From Streptosporangium subroseum (GTDB lineage: Bacteria; Actinomycetota; Actinomycetes; Streptosporangiales; Streptosporangiaceae), in the NCBI RefSeq assembly GCF_900188345.1, contig NZ_FZOD01000039.1:1-64000 (forward strand): a DNA stretch of 64,000 bases. The letters are read 5' to 3'. Made by a program: the position numbers and the translations under genes. The number at the start of each line of letters is the position of its first letter. Position 1 is the first letter of the stretch. Under the pieces are notes generated by a model. It was not told the origin of the DNA. It did not search any database and was given only the letters and a program-made list of their open reading frames with translations. This document shows positions 1-8,067 of the stretch, piece after piece.

Positions 1-491
1 ATGAACACCGGCAGCGCGTTGACAAACGCGACCTTGGCGTCGATCGCGCACTGGGCGTAGAAGCGGTCGGCCTCCTCCGATCCCACGGGCAGGTAGGAGA
101 CCAGGACGTCGACCTGGTTGTCCTTGAGGACCTTGACGACGTCCACCGGGGCTTCGTCGGACTCCTCGATCATCTCGCGGTAGTACTCGCCGAGGCCGTC
201 GAAGGTGTGACCGCGCTGGACGGTGATGCCCAGCGGCGGTACGTCACAGATCTTGATGGTGTTGTTCTCCGAGGCCACGATCGCCTCGGAGAGGTCACGC
301 CCGACCTTCTTGGCATCGACGTCGAACGCCGCGACGAACTCGACATCGCCCACGTGGTAGTCGCCGAACTTGACGTGCATCAGGCCCGGCACCCGCGTGC
401 CGGGGTTGGCGTCCTTGTAGAAGTAGACGCCTTGGACAAGTGATGCCGCACAGTTGCCGACACCCACGATGGCTACGCGCACCGAACCCAT
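1..491 (-). CDS. ino1: Inositol-3-phosphate synthase, N-terminal part (runs off the window)
   Basis: The reverse strand from the ATG at 491 encodes about 163 residues and continues past base 1. The protein opens with MGSVRVAIVGVGNCAASLVQ, a Rossmann NAD-binding glycine motif followed by a segment rich in VKFGDYHVGDVEFVAAFDV-like sequence, typical of the actinobacterial myo-inositol-1-phosphate synthase. The enzyme turns glucose-6-phosphate into inositol-phosphate, the precursor of phosphatidylinositol and mycothiol. Only the NAD-binding half is visible, so the C-terminal catalytic part cannot be checked. It ends the lipid-related group on the left edge of the window. Confidence 0.88.
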   Translation of the reverse strand, partial: MGSVRVAIVGVGNCAASLVQGVYFYKDANPGTRVPGLMHVKFGDYHVGDVEFVAAFDVDAKKVGRDLSEAIVASENNTIKICDVPPLGITVQRGHTFDGLGEYYREMIEESDEAPVDVVKVLKDNQVDVLVSYLPVGSEEADRFYAQCAIDAKVAFVNALPVF

Positions 492-543
492 TCGGTTCTC
501 CTGTCGCTGTATAGGGTGATTCGCGTTGCCATCAAAGACCAGA

Positions 544-1428
544 TCAGGAGGCGGTCACCAGGGCGTTGTCGGATACCGGACACCGCTCTTTCGGGTATTG
601 GACGGCAGGCGCGACCGTGTCCGGGCGCAGCGCTCCGGACACCGCCGCCCAGGCCAGCCCGGCCAGGACCCGCCGGTCGTACCGGGATCCCGGCAGGTCG
701 CCGGTCGCGATCTCGGGCAGTTCGATCACCTCGGCGACCACCCCGCTGGAGCGCACGATCCTGCGCATGGAGTTCGCCATGGTGTCCTCGCCGAGGTAGG
801 CGGGATCGGTGGCCATCCGCCCGCCCGCGCGGTATCGCAGGGCCAGCGGCCGTACCGGCACTCCCGCGTCGATGGCGGCCTGGAAGAACGCCGGGTGGAA
901 GCGGCCTATCTCACCCCCGCACAGGGTGGTGGCCTCGGGGAAGACCACAACGGTGTCGCCCTGGCGCAGCGCCTGGGTGACCTTCTCGATCGTCACCGGC
1001 AGCAGGCGCAGGTTGTCCCGGTCGTGGAAAATGGTCCCGGAGCTCGCCACCACGGCGCCGATCACCGGCCAGGTGCTCACCTCGATCTCCGACACCATCC
1101 GGCAGGGCCGCCAGGCGGCCAGCACCAGCGGGTCCACCCAGGAAATGTGGTTGGCCACGACCAGCGCGCCGTGCGTGGCCGTATCGGAGGCGCTGACCGT
1201 CCTGCGGATGCCGAGCGCCCTGACCGCCACCTTGGTCCACGCCCTGGCCAGGCGGGCGCGTAGCGGGGAGCGCAGCAGCCGGGCCACCACCGAGAGCACC
1301 ACCGCGACCGTCACCAGACCCAGGGCGGCGAGATACCTGGACAGGCGGAGCCGGATCCCGGCCGATGCCGCCGGCGGGGTGATGCAGGAACGCGGAGTGC
1401 ACGGCGAGACGGGCAACCAGGGGCTCAT
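544..1428 (-). CDS. PlsC-type lysophospholipid / 1-acylglycerol-3-phosphate acyltransferase (OlsA-like)
   Basis: The 294-residue protein has the family HX4D motif as NHISWVD (His94, Asp99) and the FPEAT acyl-acceptor motif, after one or two hydrophobic N-terminal segments. It should transfer an acyl chain to a lysolipid at the inner membrane face. Its ATG overlaps the stop of the upstream GNAT gene by four bases (ATGA at 1425-1428), so the two are translationally coupled. That partner is OlsB-like, so an OlsA role (O-acylation of lyso-ornithine lipid) is likelier than general phosphatidate synthesis. Substrate is inferred from context only. Confidence 0.85.
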   Translation of the reverse strand: MSPWLPVSPCTPRSCITPPAASAGIRLRLSRYLAALGLVTVAVVLSVVARLLRSPLRARLARAWTKVAVRALGIRRTVSASDTATHGALVVANHISWVDPLVLAAWRPCRMVSEIEVSTWPVIGAVVASSGTIFHDRDNLRLLPVTIEKVTQALRQGDTVVVFPEATTLCGGEIGRFHPAFFQAAIDAGVPVRPLALRYRAGGRMATDPAYLGEDTMANSMRRIVRSSGVVAEVIELPEIATGDLPGSRYDRRVLAGLAWAAVSGALRPDTVAPAVQYPKERCPVSDNALVTAS

Positions 1429-2165
1429 GCGGTGGCTCCGAGCAGGTGACGGATGTGGCGGGAGTCGATCTCGTCCGTGGACAGCAACATGAGGAAGTCG
1501 GCGGTGTGGAAGGCGGCGTCGTAGGCGGGCGGGCCGCAGACCCGCGCGCCCAGCCGCAGGTAGTCGCCGAACGGCGACGGCAGCGGGATCCGATCGGGAT
1601 CGGGTGCCGAGCCGGCGTTCCAGGCGGTGATCGGAACGACCCGGTGCCCGGCCCAGGCCAGGTGGTCCCGGCGGACCCGGTTCCAGACGGCGGAGGCCTG
1701 GCGGCCCCCGTCGCGCAGCGGCACCGAGCAGCTGCCGACGAGCCAGGCGCGGCCGCTGTCCAGCAGGTAACGGGTGACGCCGGTCCGCAGCAACTTCAGG
1801 ACGGCGCCGTCACGGTGGCCCGGGTGCACGCAGAACCGGCCGATCTCGACCATCGAGCCGCGCAGGTCCGCCAGCCGGGAGAGGTCGAACAGCGTGTCGG
1901 AGTAGAGCGGCTCGTCGTCCTCCGACGGCAGCAGCCGGTAGGTGCCGACCGCCAGGCCGGTGGCGTTCTCGCGGACGATCAGGTGCTCGCACCGCGTGTC
2001 GAACTCGTCGATGTCGATGCCGGGAACGGGCGAGTCGAGCCGGACGCCGGGTTCGCCGGTGAAGACCAGGTACCGCAGGCGCAGCACGTCCCACACGTCG
2101 GCGCTGTCCTGGGCGAGGGAGATCGAGTAAGCCGGGGTGTTCGCGGGCGCGTTGAAGACGGACAT
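1425..2165 (-). CDS. GNAT-fold N-acyltransferase, OlsB / ornithine-acyl-ACP acyltransferase-like
   Basis: A 246-residue protein of the acyltransferase group that includes OlsB and autoinducer-synthase-like GNATs. Visible family features are the N-terminal LRYLVFTGE segment, a DEFDTRCEHLIV stretch, VGTYRLL, and the VEIGRFCVHPGHR core. OlsB N-acylates ornithine with a 3-hydroxyacyl group from ACP, giving lyso-ornithine lipid. The gene directly precedes and overlaps a PlsC gene, the same OlsB-OlsA pairing known for ornithine-lipid synthesis. The head amino acid is not provable from sequence; lysine or glutamine lipids use related enzymes. Confidence 0.8.
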   Translation of the reverse strand: MSVFNAPANTPAYSISLAQDSADVWDVLRLRYLVFTGEPGVRLDSPVPGIDIDEFDTRCEHLIVRENATGLAVGTYRLLPSEDDEPLYSDTLFDLSRLADLRGSMVEIGRFCVHPGHRDGAVLKLLRTGVTRYLLDSGRAWLVGSCSVPLRDGGRQASAVWNRVRRDHLAWAGHRVVPITAWNAGSAPDPDRIPLPSPFGDYLRLGARVCGPPAYDAAFHTADFLMLLSTDEIDSRHIRHLLGATA

Positions 2166-2179
2166 TGGCGGGTTCCTTC

Positions 2180-3061
2180 CTACGCGGGGGAGGAGACAGG
2201 GATCGGCCGCTCGGCGGCCTCCGGCGCCGGGCTGATCCTGGCCAGCGCGACGGTTCCGGCGAGGACCAGGGCTCCCGCACCGAGGGCGGCGAGCAGGCTG
2301 GCGGGGTCCGACGGAAGCCGCTCGTGCAGGATCAGCGCGCCGATCGTCACGGCGGTGAGCGGGTCGGCGATCTGCACGGTGGCGTACGCGACCCCGAAGT
2401 GGCCGGTCGCGTAAGCGCTCTGCAGCAGGGCCAGCGCGGCGGCGGCCACCACCGGCATCAGGAGGGTGATCCAGCTGAGCAGGTGGGACAGGTCATGCAT
2501 CGCACCGTTGGACAGCACCCGGTTCAGGGTGGCGGCCGAGGCGTACATCACGCCCGAGGCGACGGCCAGCAGTATGGCGCGCCCGTGCGTGGTGGACCGC
2601 TGCCCGACACGGTGGCAGACCAGCGCGATCAGCACGGCGCAGGGCAGGAAGCGCAGGATGTCGAGGGCGGTCAGCGTCGGCCGCACTGTGGTGGGCGGAA
2701 TGACCAGGACGAAGGCGATCAGTCCGGCGGTGACCGCACCCGCGGCGACCAGCTCCGCCCGGCTGGGGCGACGACGGTGCAGCGCGGCGGCGATCGGCAC
2801 CGCGAACATCAGGCTGGCCACGGTCACCGGCTGCACGACCGTCAGCGGGCCCAGGCCGAGCGCCATGAAGTGGCCCACCCCGCCGACCAGGATGGCCAGA
2901 CCGCCCAGCAGCCAGCGCGGGCGGCGTACCAGCAGCTTCAGCCGCCCGAAAAGGGTGGAACCGGTGGTCCCGGCGGCCTCGTGCTGCTGCAGGGCCGCGC
3001 CGAGTGCGAAGGAGAGCGAGCCGGCGAGCGCGACCTCGGCGGCGAGAAGGGTTGAGCTCAT
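2180..3061 (-). CDS. DMT/EamA-superfamily membrane transporter
   Basis: A 293-residue integral membrane protein with about nine to ten hydrophobic segments and the pattern of drug/metabolite transporters, such as a first helix with ALAGSLSFALGAALQQHEA and a later GHFGVAYATVQIADPLTAV stretch that resembles the EamA helix-turn regions. The ATG at 3061 overlaps the stop of the DedA gene (ATGA, 3058-3061), so the two form an operon. The substrate is unknown. The next gene downstream (OlsB-like) starts 14 bases after its stop, so it may belong to the same transcript. Confidence 0.8.
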   Translation of the reverse strand: MSSTLLAAEVALAGSLSFALGAALQQHEAAGTTGSTLFGRLKLLVRRPRWLLGGLAILVGGVGHFMALGLGPLTVVQPVTVASLMFAVPIAAALHRRRPSRAELVAAGAVTAGLIAFVLVIPPTTVRPTLTALDILRFLPCAVLIALVCHRVGQRSTTHGRAILLAVASGVMYASAATLNRVLSNGAMHDLSHLLSWITLLMPVVAAAALALLQSAYATGHFGVAYATVQIADPLTAVTIGALILHERLPSDPASLLAALGAGALVLAGTVALARISPAPEAAERPIPVSSPA

Positions 3062-3702
3062 CGGGTCCGCACCTTCCTGCTCACGGTGGCCGCGGTCAGG
3101 ATGACGAGCACGAGCACGGCCGAGACGGCATAGCCGATCCGGCTGCCGTGGTCGTGGAAGGCGCTGCCGGCCAGGGAGCCGATCCCGAGGTAGGTCGCCG
3201 CCCACACCGTGCAGGCGGCGGCCTCCCAGGCGATGAATCGCAGGTAGGGCATGCCCAGGGTTCCGGAGACGACCGGCACGATGGAGTGCAGCATCGGGAC
3301 GAACCGGCTGGTCACCAGCGCCCATCCGGTGTTCCGGCCGCTCGCGAGCCGCTCGGCGTGGGCCCAGCGGTCCTCGCCGAGCTTCATGCCGAGGTGTGAG
3401 GTCCTGATCCGCGGGCCGAACCGGCGGCCCAGGAAGTAGCCGAGCGTCTCGCCCAGCATCGCCCCCGTGGCCGCCACGGCGACCAGGGAGAAGTATTCGG
3501 CGGGGGAGCCGACGGTGACACCCGAGACCAGCACCGCGACGTCGCCGGGAACGACGAGGCCGACGAAGAGCGAGGTCTCGGCCATCATGAACAGGAACGT
3601 GGTGAGCGCGACGACCGTGAGCGACTGCGCGGCGAGGCTGTCGACGAGGCTCAGCGGTGAGATCATCGCGCACCGCCGGAACACGGGCGGCACGACTTGC
3701 AT
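3058..3702 (-). CDS. DedA-family membrane protein
   Basis: A 214-residue DedA/SNARE-associated protein. It shows the family core FVGLVVPGDVAVLVSG, a GAMLGETLGYFLGRRFG segment, and SRFVPMLHSIVPVVSGTLGMPYLRFIAWEA with the conserved arginine and the GxxxMpYlrF signature. DedA proteins are lipid scramblase or flippase-like proteins (undecaprenyl-phosphate or phospholipid recycling) in the cytoplasmic membrane. The reported start gives a 12-residue leader before MISPLS; the inner ATG at 3666 is an equally good start. It leads the DedA-DMT pair. Confidence 0.85.
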   Translation of the reverse strand: MQVVPPVFRRCAMISPLSLVDSLAAQSLTVVALTTFLFMMAETSLFVGLVVPGDVAVLVSGVTVGSPAEYFSLVAVAATGAMLGETLGYFLGRRFGPRIRTSHLGMKLGEDRWAHAERLASGRNTGWALVTSRFVPMLHSIVPVVSGTLGMPYLRFIAWEAAACTVWAATYLGIGSLAGSAFHDHGSRIGYAVSAVLVLVILTAATVSRKVRTR

Positions 3703-3845
3703 GACGAGTGCACGGTGTGCTGTCCTTCCATGGGACGTAAGTACTGGTCAGCACGGTTTTCGCGGTGAAGTGAGTTGGTGCTCGCCCGCGAGTTGTGCTT
3801 GGTACGTGATCCCGGCTTGCCGGCCGGGTGAAAAGTGATCCCGCC

Positions 3846-3877
3846 GTGGGTCGTCGAGTTGCCGCTCGACGACCCAC
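3846..3877 (-). terminator. Strong hairpin, likely terminator of the ArsR/membrane-protein pair
   Basis: Two perfect 13-base arms (GTGGGTCGTCGAG at 3846-3858 and its complement at 3865-3877) enclose a 6-base loop. The hairpin lies 7 bases after the stop of the small membrane-protein gene on the reverse strand. No long T run follows, as is common in high-GC actinomycetes. The rest of 3703-3883 holds nothing else recognisable apart from the presumed promoter of the DedA operon. Confidence 0.7.
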
Positions 3878-3883
3878 GTTCGT

Positions 3884-4117
3884 TTAGTCGATCTCCTTCA
3901 GCAACCGCTCCACCTCGGTGAGACGGCTCCGGAGCTCGGCCAGTTCATCGGCCGCGCGGGTCTGGGCCAAGACGGCCTCATGGGCCAGCATCCGGTAGCT
4001 CTGGTCCTTGGAAGCCTCGATCTTGATGCGGTAGGTCGCCAGGCCCTGCCAGATCACCACCCCAAGGAAGATCGCGACGATGACGATGATCCCGAGGGCG
4101 AAGAGGTTGTCAAACAT
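3884..4117 (-). CDS. Small membrane-anchored coiled-coil protein
   Basis: A 77-residue protein from the ATG at 4117 (a GTG at 4126 would add three residues). It has one N-terminal membrane helix (LFALGIIVIVAIFLGVVIW) followed by a charged helical tail with a leucine heptad pattern ending in ELRSRLTEVERLLKEID. It overlaps the end of the ArsR-type regulator by eight bases, so the two are co-translated. Such regulator plus small membrane protein pairs recur in actinomycetes; a role as a membrane partner or effector of the regulator is a guess. Confidence 0.72.
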   Translation of the reverse strand: MFDNLFALGIIVIVAIFLGVVIWQGLATYRIKIEASKDQSYRMLAHEAVLAQTRAADELAELRSRLTEVERLLKEID

Positions 4118-4442
4118 CGGAGCCACCGCCCGAGAGGGTCTTCGCGGCCTCGGCCAATGTCTCCGGCGTCAGCACGATCTCGAACTGCGCCAGTTCGTAG
4201 AACTTCATCGCCTTTCCGTCCTCCGACAACTCAAGTGATCCGTTCACCAGTCCCGCCGCCTCCAGCTTGCGCAGATGCACGGTGAGGAGTGGTCTGCTCA
4301 TGTTCATCTCCCTTGCCAGCTGGCTGACATATTGCCTTCCGTCGGCCAGGACCGCGATCACGCGCAGCCGATGAGGGTTTGACAGGGCGGAGAGCGCTGC
4401 TATGAGCGCGTCGCCGCTGACATCATTCGGCTTGCTCACCAC
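4110..4442 (-). CDS. ArsR-like winged-helix transcriptional regulator
   Basis: A 110-residue winged-helix protein: IAALSALSNPHRLRVIAVLADG, then the recognition region QLAREMNMSRPLLTVHLRKLEAAGLV. There is no CxC metal-binding pair, so it is unlikely to be a metal sensor. The GTG start follows an AAAGG/GAGG Shine-Dalgarno sequence. It is transcribed away from ftsK and is coupled to a small membrane protein. Two direct TTTCATG repeats 20 bases apart sit just upstream and may be its own operator. Confidence 0.82.
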   Translation of the reverse strand: MVSKPNDVSGDALIAALSALSNPHRLRVIAVLADGRQYVSQLAREMNMSRPLLTVHLRKLEAAGLVNGSLELSEDGKAMKFYELAQFEIVLTPETLAEAAKTLSGGGSDV

Positions 4443-4449
4443 CTCGACC

Positions 4450-4476
4450 TTTCATGTGTAAACAAAAGCTTTCATG
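4450..4476. promoter_or_regulatory. Candidate autoregulatory operator: two TTTCATG direct repeats
   Basis: TTTCATG occurs at 4450-4456 and again at 4470-4476, with AT-rich sequence between (GTAAACAAAAGC). This is the only AT-rich patch in the ArsR-ftsK divergent region, so it probably also contains the promoter of the ArsR-type gene. Spacing of 20 bases (two helical turns) suits binding of a dimeric winged-helix protein. Nothing else is clear between 4443 and 4614. Confidence 0.4.
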
Positions 4477-4614
4477 AGGTGTGGATAGTTGTCAACGGCA
4501 AACGGGAGCGGTCATGTGGCGCTAATCGGTTTGCCATGCCCGTTTGGGCACGCTTCGCGGTGCTCCCGGCGAGTCTCCGCCCGATACACCATTCGCCTCG
4601 CTAGCCTCCCTACC

Positions 4615-7164
4615 ATGGCCACCCGTACGTCTAAAGGCGCCTCAGGAAAGCCCCCCGGCAAGGGGGCCTCTGGTCGGTCCGGGTCTTCCTCGGCCCGTAC
4701 GGCTCCGGCCAAACGGGCGTCCACCACCCGGGCGAGGAGCACCACCTCCTCGGGCCGGGCGAAGACCACGACCTCCTCGGGCCGCAGGCCCCCCTCGCCG
4801 CAGCATGATCCGATCACCTGGGTGCTCACCGTGATCGGCAAGCTGTTCATGGGGATCTGGATGCTGCTCGCCGGGAGCATCGGGGGCGCGGCGCGCGCCC
4901 TGGGTCAGAACGCGCGCGAGCTCGACCCGGTGCACCGCAGGGACGGGCTCGGCCTGGCGGTGTTCGCCGGGGCGATCGTGCTGGCCGCCATGACCTGGCG
5001 TGAGGACGTGGGCACGGTCTCCGGCGTGGTCAACGACGTCATGCACGGCGTCTTCGGCTCGCTGACCTGGCTCATCCCGGTCCTGCTCGTGCTGCTGGCC
5101 TGGCGGCTGCTGCGCCACCCGGACCAGAACGCGGACACCGGCCGCATGATCATCGGGTGGTCCGCCCTCACCGCGGGAGTGCTCGGCATCGTGCACGTCG
5201 CGCAGGGCACGCCGTACCCCTCGGGGGGCGGTTCCGACGGCATGGACAAGGTGTCGGCCGCCGGTGGCATGATCGGCTTCATCATCTCGGCGCCCCCGGC
5301 CAGCATCCTGCCCGTCTTCATCACCATCCCGCTGCTGCTGATCCTGTCCGGGTTCGGGGTCCTGGTGATCACCGCCACCCCCGTGCACCGGGTTCCCGAG
5401 CGGCTGTCCGAGATCAAGCACATGCTCTTCAACCGGGAGACCCCGGCCACGCCCCGCGCGCCCAGGAAGCGGCCCTCGCGCAAGAAGCCGGCGAGCGAGG
5501 GGCCGATCGGCGACAACGTCAAGCCGTACGACACGCCCGTCATCACCGAGTCGCCCGACAAGCTCGCCGGGCACTCCCCGGAGATCGTGCCCGGCCTGGC
5601 CGAGGAGGACGAGGAGGAGGCGCCGGTCCGCAGCGTGGAGCCGCCCGCGCCGACCCCGGCGCCGCGCAAGGTCGAGCAGCTCGTCCTGTCCTCGCAGTCG
5701 GGGCCGTACACCCTGCCGGAGACGCAGCTCCTGCGCCCCGGCAGCGCGCCCAAACCGCAGACCAAGGCCAACACCGTCGTGGTCAACGCGCTGACCAGCG
5801 TGATGGAGCAGTTCGCCATCGACGCGCAGGTGATCGGCTTCACCCGGGGTCCGACGGTGACGCGCTACGAGATCGAGCTCGGCCCCGCGGTCAAGGTCGA
5901 GAAGGTCACCGCGCTCACCAAAAACATTGCTTATACGGTCAAGTCGGCAGATGTCCGGATCCTGAGCCCGATCCCCGGCAAGTCGGCGATCGGCGTCGAG
6001 ATCCCGAACACCGACAAGGATCTCGTCTCGCTGGGAGACATCCTGCGCTCCCCGGTCGCCCAGGCCGACCACCACCCGATGATCGTGGGTCTCGGCAAGG
6101 ACGTCGAGGGCCGCACGATAGTGGCCAACCTGGCCAAGATGCCCCACCTGCTCATCGCCGGAGCCACCGGCGCGGGCAAGTCGGTCTGCGTCAACGGCCT
6201 GATCACCTCGATCCTGATGCGCGCCACCCCGGACGAGGTCCGGATGGTCCTGGTCGACCCCAAGCGGGTCGAGCTGAGCGTCTACGAGGGCATCCCGCAC
6301 CTCATCACGCCGATCATCACCAACCCCAAGAAGGCCGCCGAGGCCCTGGAGTGGGTGGTGGGCGAGATGGACCGCCGCTACGACGACCTGGCCGCCAGCG
6401 GTTTCCGGCACGTCGACGACTTCAACAAGGCCGTGCGCGCGGGCAAGCTCGTGCCGCCACCGGGCAGCGAGCGGGTCTACACGCCGTACCCCTACCTGCT
6501 GGTGATCGTCGACGAGCTCGCCGACCTGATGATGGTCGCCCCGCGAGACGTCGAGGACTCCATCGTCCGCATCACCCAGCTCGCCCGGGCCGCGGGCATC
6601 CACCTGGTGATCGCCACCCAGCGCCCCTCCGTGGACGTGGTCACCGGCCTGATTAAGGCCAACGTGCCGTCCCGCCTCGCGTTCGCCACCTCCAGCCTCG
6701 CCGACAGCCGGGTCATCCTGGACCAGCCGGGCGCGGAGAAGCTGGTCGGCCAGGGTGACTCGCTGTTCCTGCCGATGGGCGCGAGCAAGCCCATGCGCCT
6801 GCAGAACGCCTTCGTCTCCGAGAAGGAGATCGGCGAGATTGTCGCGCACTGCAAGACCCAGATGCAGGCCGAGTACCGCCAGGACGTCACGGCCGCGGCC
6901 TCCGTCAAGAAGGAGATCGACGACGACATCGGCGACGACCTCGACCTGCTGGTCCAGGCGGCCGAGCTGATCGTGACCACCCAGTTCGGGTCGACCTCGA
7001 TGCTCCAGCGGAAGCTGCGGGTGGGCTTCGCCAAGGCGGGTCGCCTGATGGACCTGCTGGAGAGCAGGAGCGTGGTCGGACCAAGCGAGGGGTCGAAGGC
7101 GCGCGAGGTTATGGTCAAGCCCGACGAGCTTCCAGGACTACTCGCCGACCTGCGTGGACAATGA
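4615..7164 (+). CDS. ftsK: FtsK/SpoIIIE DNA translocase
   Basis: Starting at the ATG at 4615 (MATRTSKGASG), the protein is 849 residues. A basic Ser/Thr/Pro-rich N-terminus is followed by about four membrane helices, a Pro/acidic linker, then the motor. Walker A GATGAGKS lies near residue 517 and Walker B LLVIVDELADLMM near 632. The C-terminal winged-helix gamma domain (QFGSTSMLQRKLRVGFAKAGRLMD) recognises KOPS-like DNA. It pumps chromosomal DNA at the septum during division or sporulation. A longer frame upstream exists but has no Shine-Dalgarno sequence and no family homology. Confidence 0.95.
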   Translation: MATRTSKGASGKPPGKGASGRSGSSSARTAPAKRASTTRARSTTSSGRAKTTTSSGRRPPSPQHDPITWVLTVIGKLFMGIWMLLAGSIGGAARALGQNARELDPVHRRDGLGLAVFAGAIVLAAMTWREDVGTVSGVVNDVMHGVFGSLTWLIPVLLVLLAWRLLRHPDQNADTGRMIIGWSALTAGVLGIVHVAQGTPYPSGGGSDGMDKVSAAGGMIGFIISAPPASILPVFITIPLLLILSGFGVLVITATPVHRVPERLSEIKHMLFNRETPATPRAPRKRPSRKKPASEGPIGDNVKPYDTPVITESPDKLAGHSPEIVPGLAEEDEEEAPVRSVEPPAPTPAPRKVEQLVLSSQSGPYTLPETQLLRPGSAPKPQTKANTVVVNALTSVMEQFAIDAQVIGFTRGPTVTRYEIELGPAVKVEKVTALTKNIAYTVKSADVRILSPIPGKSAIGVEIPNTDKDLVSLGDILRSPVAQADHHPMIVGLGKDVEGRTIVANLAKMPHLLIAGATGAGKSVCVNGLITSILMRATPDEVRMVLVDPKRVELSVYEGIPHLITPIITNPKKAAEALEWVVGEMDRRYDDLAASGFRHVDDFNKAVRAGKLVPPPGSERVYTPYPYLLVIVDELADLMMVAPRDVEDSIVRITQLARAAGIHLVIATQRPSVDVVTGLIKANVPSRLAFATSSLADSRVILDQPGAEKLVGQGDSLFLPMGASKPMRLQNAFVSEKEIGEIVAHCKTQMQAEYRQDVTAAASVKKEIDDDIGDDLDLLVQAAELIVTTQFGSTSMLQRKLRVGFAKAGRLMDLLESRSVVGPSEGSKAREVMVKPDELPGLLADLRGQ

Positions 7165-7165
7165 C

Positions 7166-7230
7166 GCCCCCCGCCGTACGGCTCCCATTTGGTTACTGAT
7201 TGAATGGGACCCACTACGCAGCGTCGGGGG
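7166..7230. terminator. Long imperfect stem-loop between ftsK and the RodZ-like gene
   Basis: An outer stem pairs a C-rich arm near 7167-7175 with a G-rich arm near 7222-7230 with one mismatch, and an inner stem pairs TCCCATT (7183-7189) with AATGGGA (7203-7209). It lies directly after the ftsK stop, so termination or attenuation is plausible. Confidence 0.45.
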
Positions 7231-7246
7231 CTGAAGGGCGTGCGCT

Positions 7247-7987
7247 ATGGGTATTGGCAGCGATCTGGCGGAGGCCCGCCGGTCGATGGGACTGACCGTC
7301 GGGCAGCTGAGCGAGCGCACGCGCGTTCGTGAGGCGCTGATCCACGCTATGGAGAGGGAGGACTTCTCCCTCTGCGGGGGTGACTTCTACGCGCGGGGGC
7401 ACGTTCGCAACGTCGCCAGGGTCCTCGGGCTCGATCCCGAGGCCGCGGTTCACCGATACGACGAGCAGCGCGGGGACGTGCCGCCGCCGGTGCGGGCGGC
7501 CAGAGTGTTCCAGGCCGACACACCGATCAAGATCCACGAGCGCCGTTCGCCCAACTGGACGATGGCCATGGCGGTAGCGCTGATCATCCTCGCGGTCTTC
7601 GGCGTGGTGAAGACGATGGGCGGGCAGAGCGCGCCCACGGCGGAGATCTTCCCCGCCCCGACGAAGGTGCCGCCGTCCAAGGCGGCCGACCCGCGCCGGG
7701 CCGCGTCGCTGGCCGCCGAGAAGCGGGGCGAGCTGGTCGTCGTTCAGGTCAAGGCGAAGCGCACGTCCTGGCTCGACGTGAAGGACGGGGGCGACCACGT
7801 GCTCTTTTCGGGCACGCTCAAGGCGGGCAGAACTTCCGTCTGGAAGGCGAAGAAGAAGCTGAAGGTCACCTTCGGCGACGGCGGAGCCGTCCTGCTGCAG
7901 GTGAACGGCAAGGACATGGGTGCTCCCGGCCGTGCCGGGGAGGTTCTCAACCGTTCTTACGGGATCGCGGAACCCCGGAAGCCCTAG
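7247..7987 (+). CDS. RodZ-like HTH / single-pass membrane protein with DUF4115 domain
   Basis: A 246-residue protein with a Cro/CI-type HTH_25 domain at residues 4-70 (MGLTVGQLSERTRVREALIHAMEREDF), a membrane helix at about 105-122, a short Pro/Ala linker, and a DUF4115 beta domain (RTSWLDVKDGGDHVLFSGTLKAG) outside the membrane. This is the RodZ layout, with the HTH in the cytoplasm and the beta domain in the wall space. RodZ anchors MreB in rods; in actinomycetes lacking rod elongation its role is less clear. It sits in the conserved ftsK-rimO interval. Confidence 0.85.
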   Translation: MGIGSDLAEARRSMGLTVGQLSERTRVREALIHAMEREDFSLCGGDFYARGHVRNVARVLGLDPEAAVHRYDEQRGDVPPPVRAARVFQADTPIKIHERRSPNWTMAMAVALIILAVFGVVKTMGGQSAPTAEIFPAPTKVPPSKAADPRRAASLAAEKRGELVVVQVKAKRTSWLDVKDGGDHVLFSGTLKAGRTSVWKAKKKLKVTFGDGGAVLLQVNGKDMGAPGRAGEVLNRSYGIAEPRKP

Positions 7988-8067
7988 CCGTTCGCGCGGT
8001 TGCAACGGGGTTGGAATGGGGGAGGTGCATCGGGTAGTGGCCAACTCCCGATACCGTAGTGTTCACC

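Noticed and set aside
4489..4614. N-terminal extension of FtsK by 42 residues
   Set aside because: No ribosome site and no family similarity; MATRTSKGASG at 4615 is the natural start.
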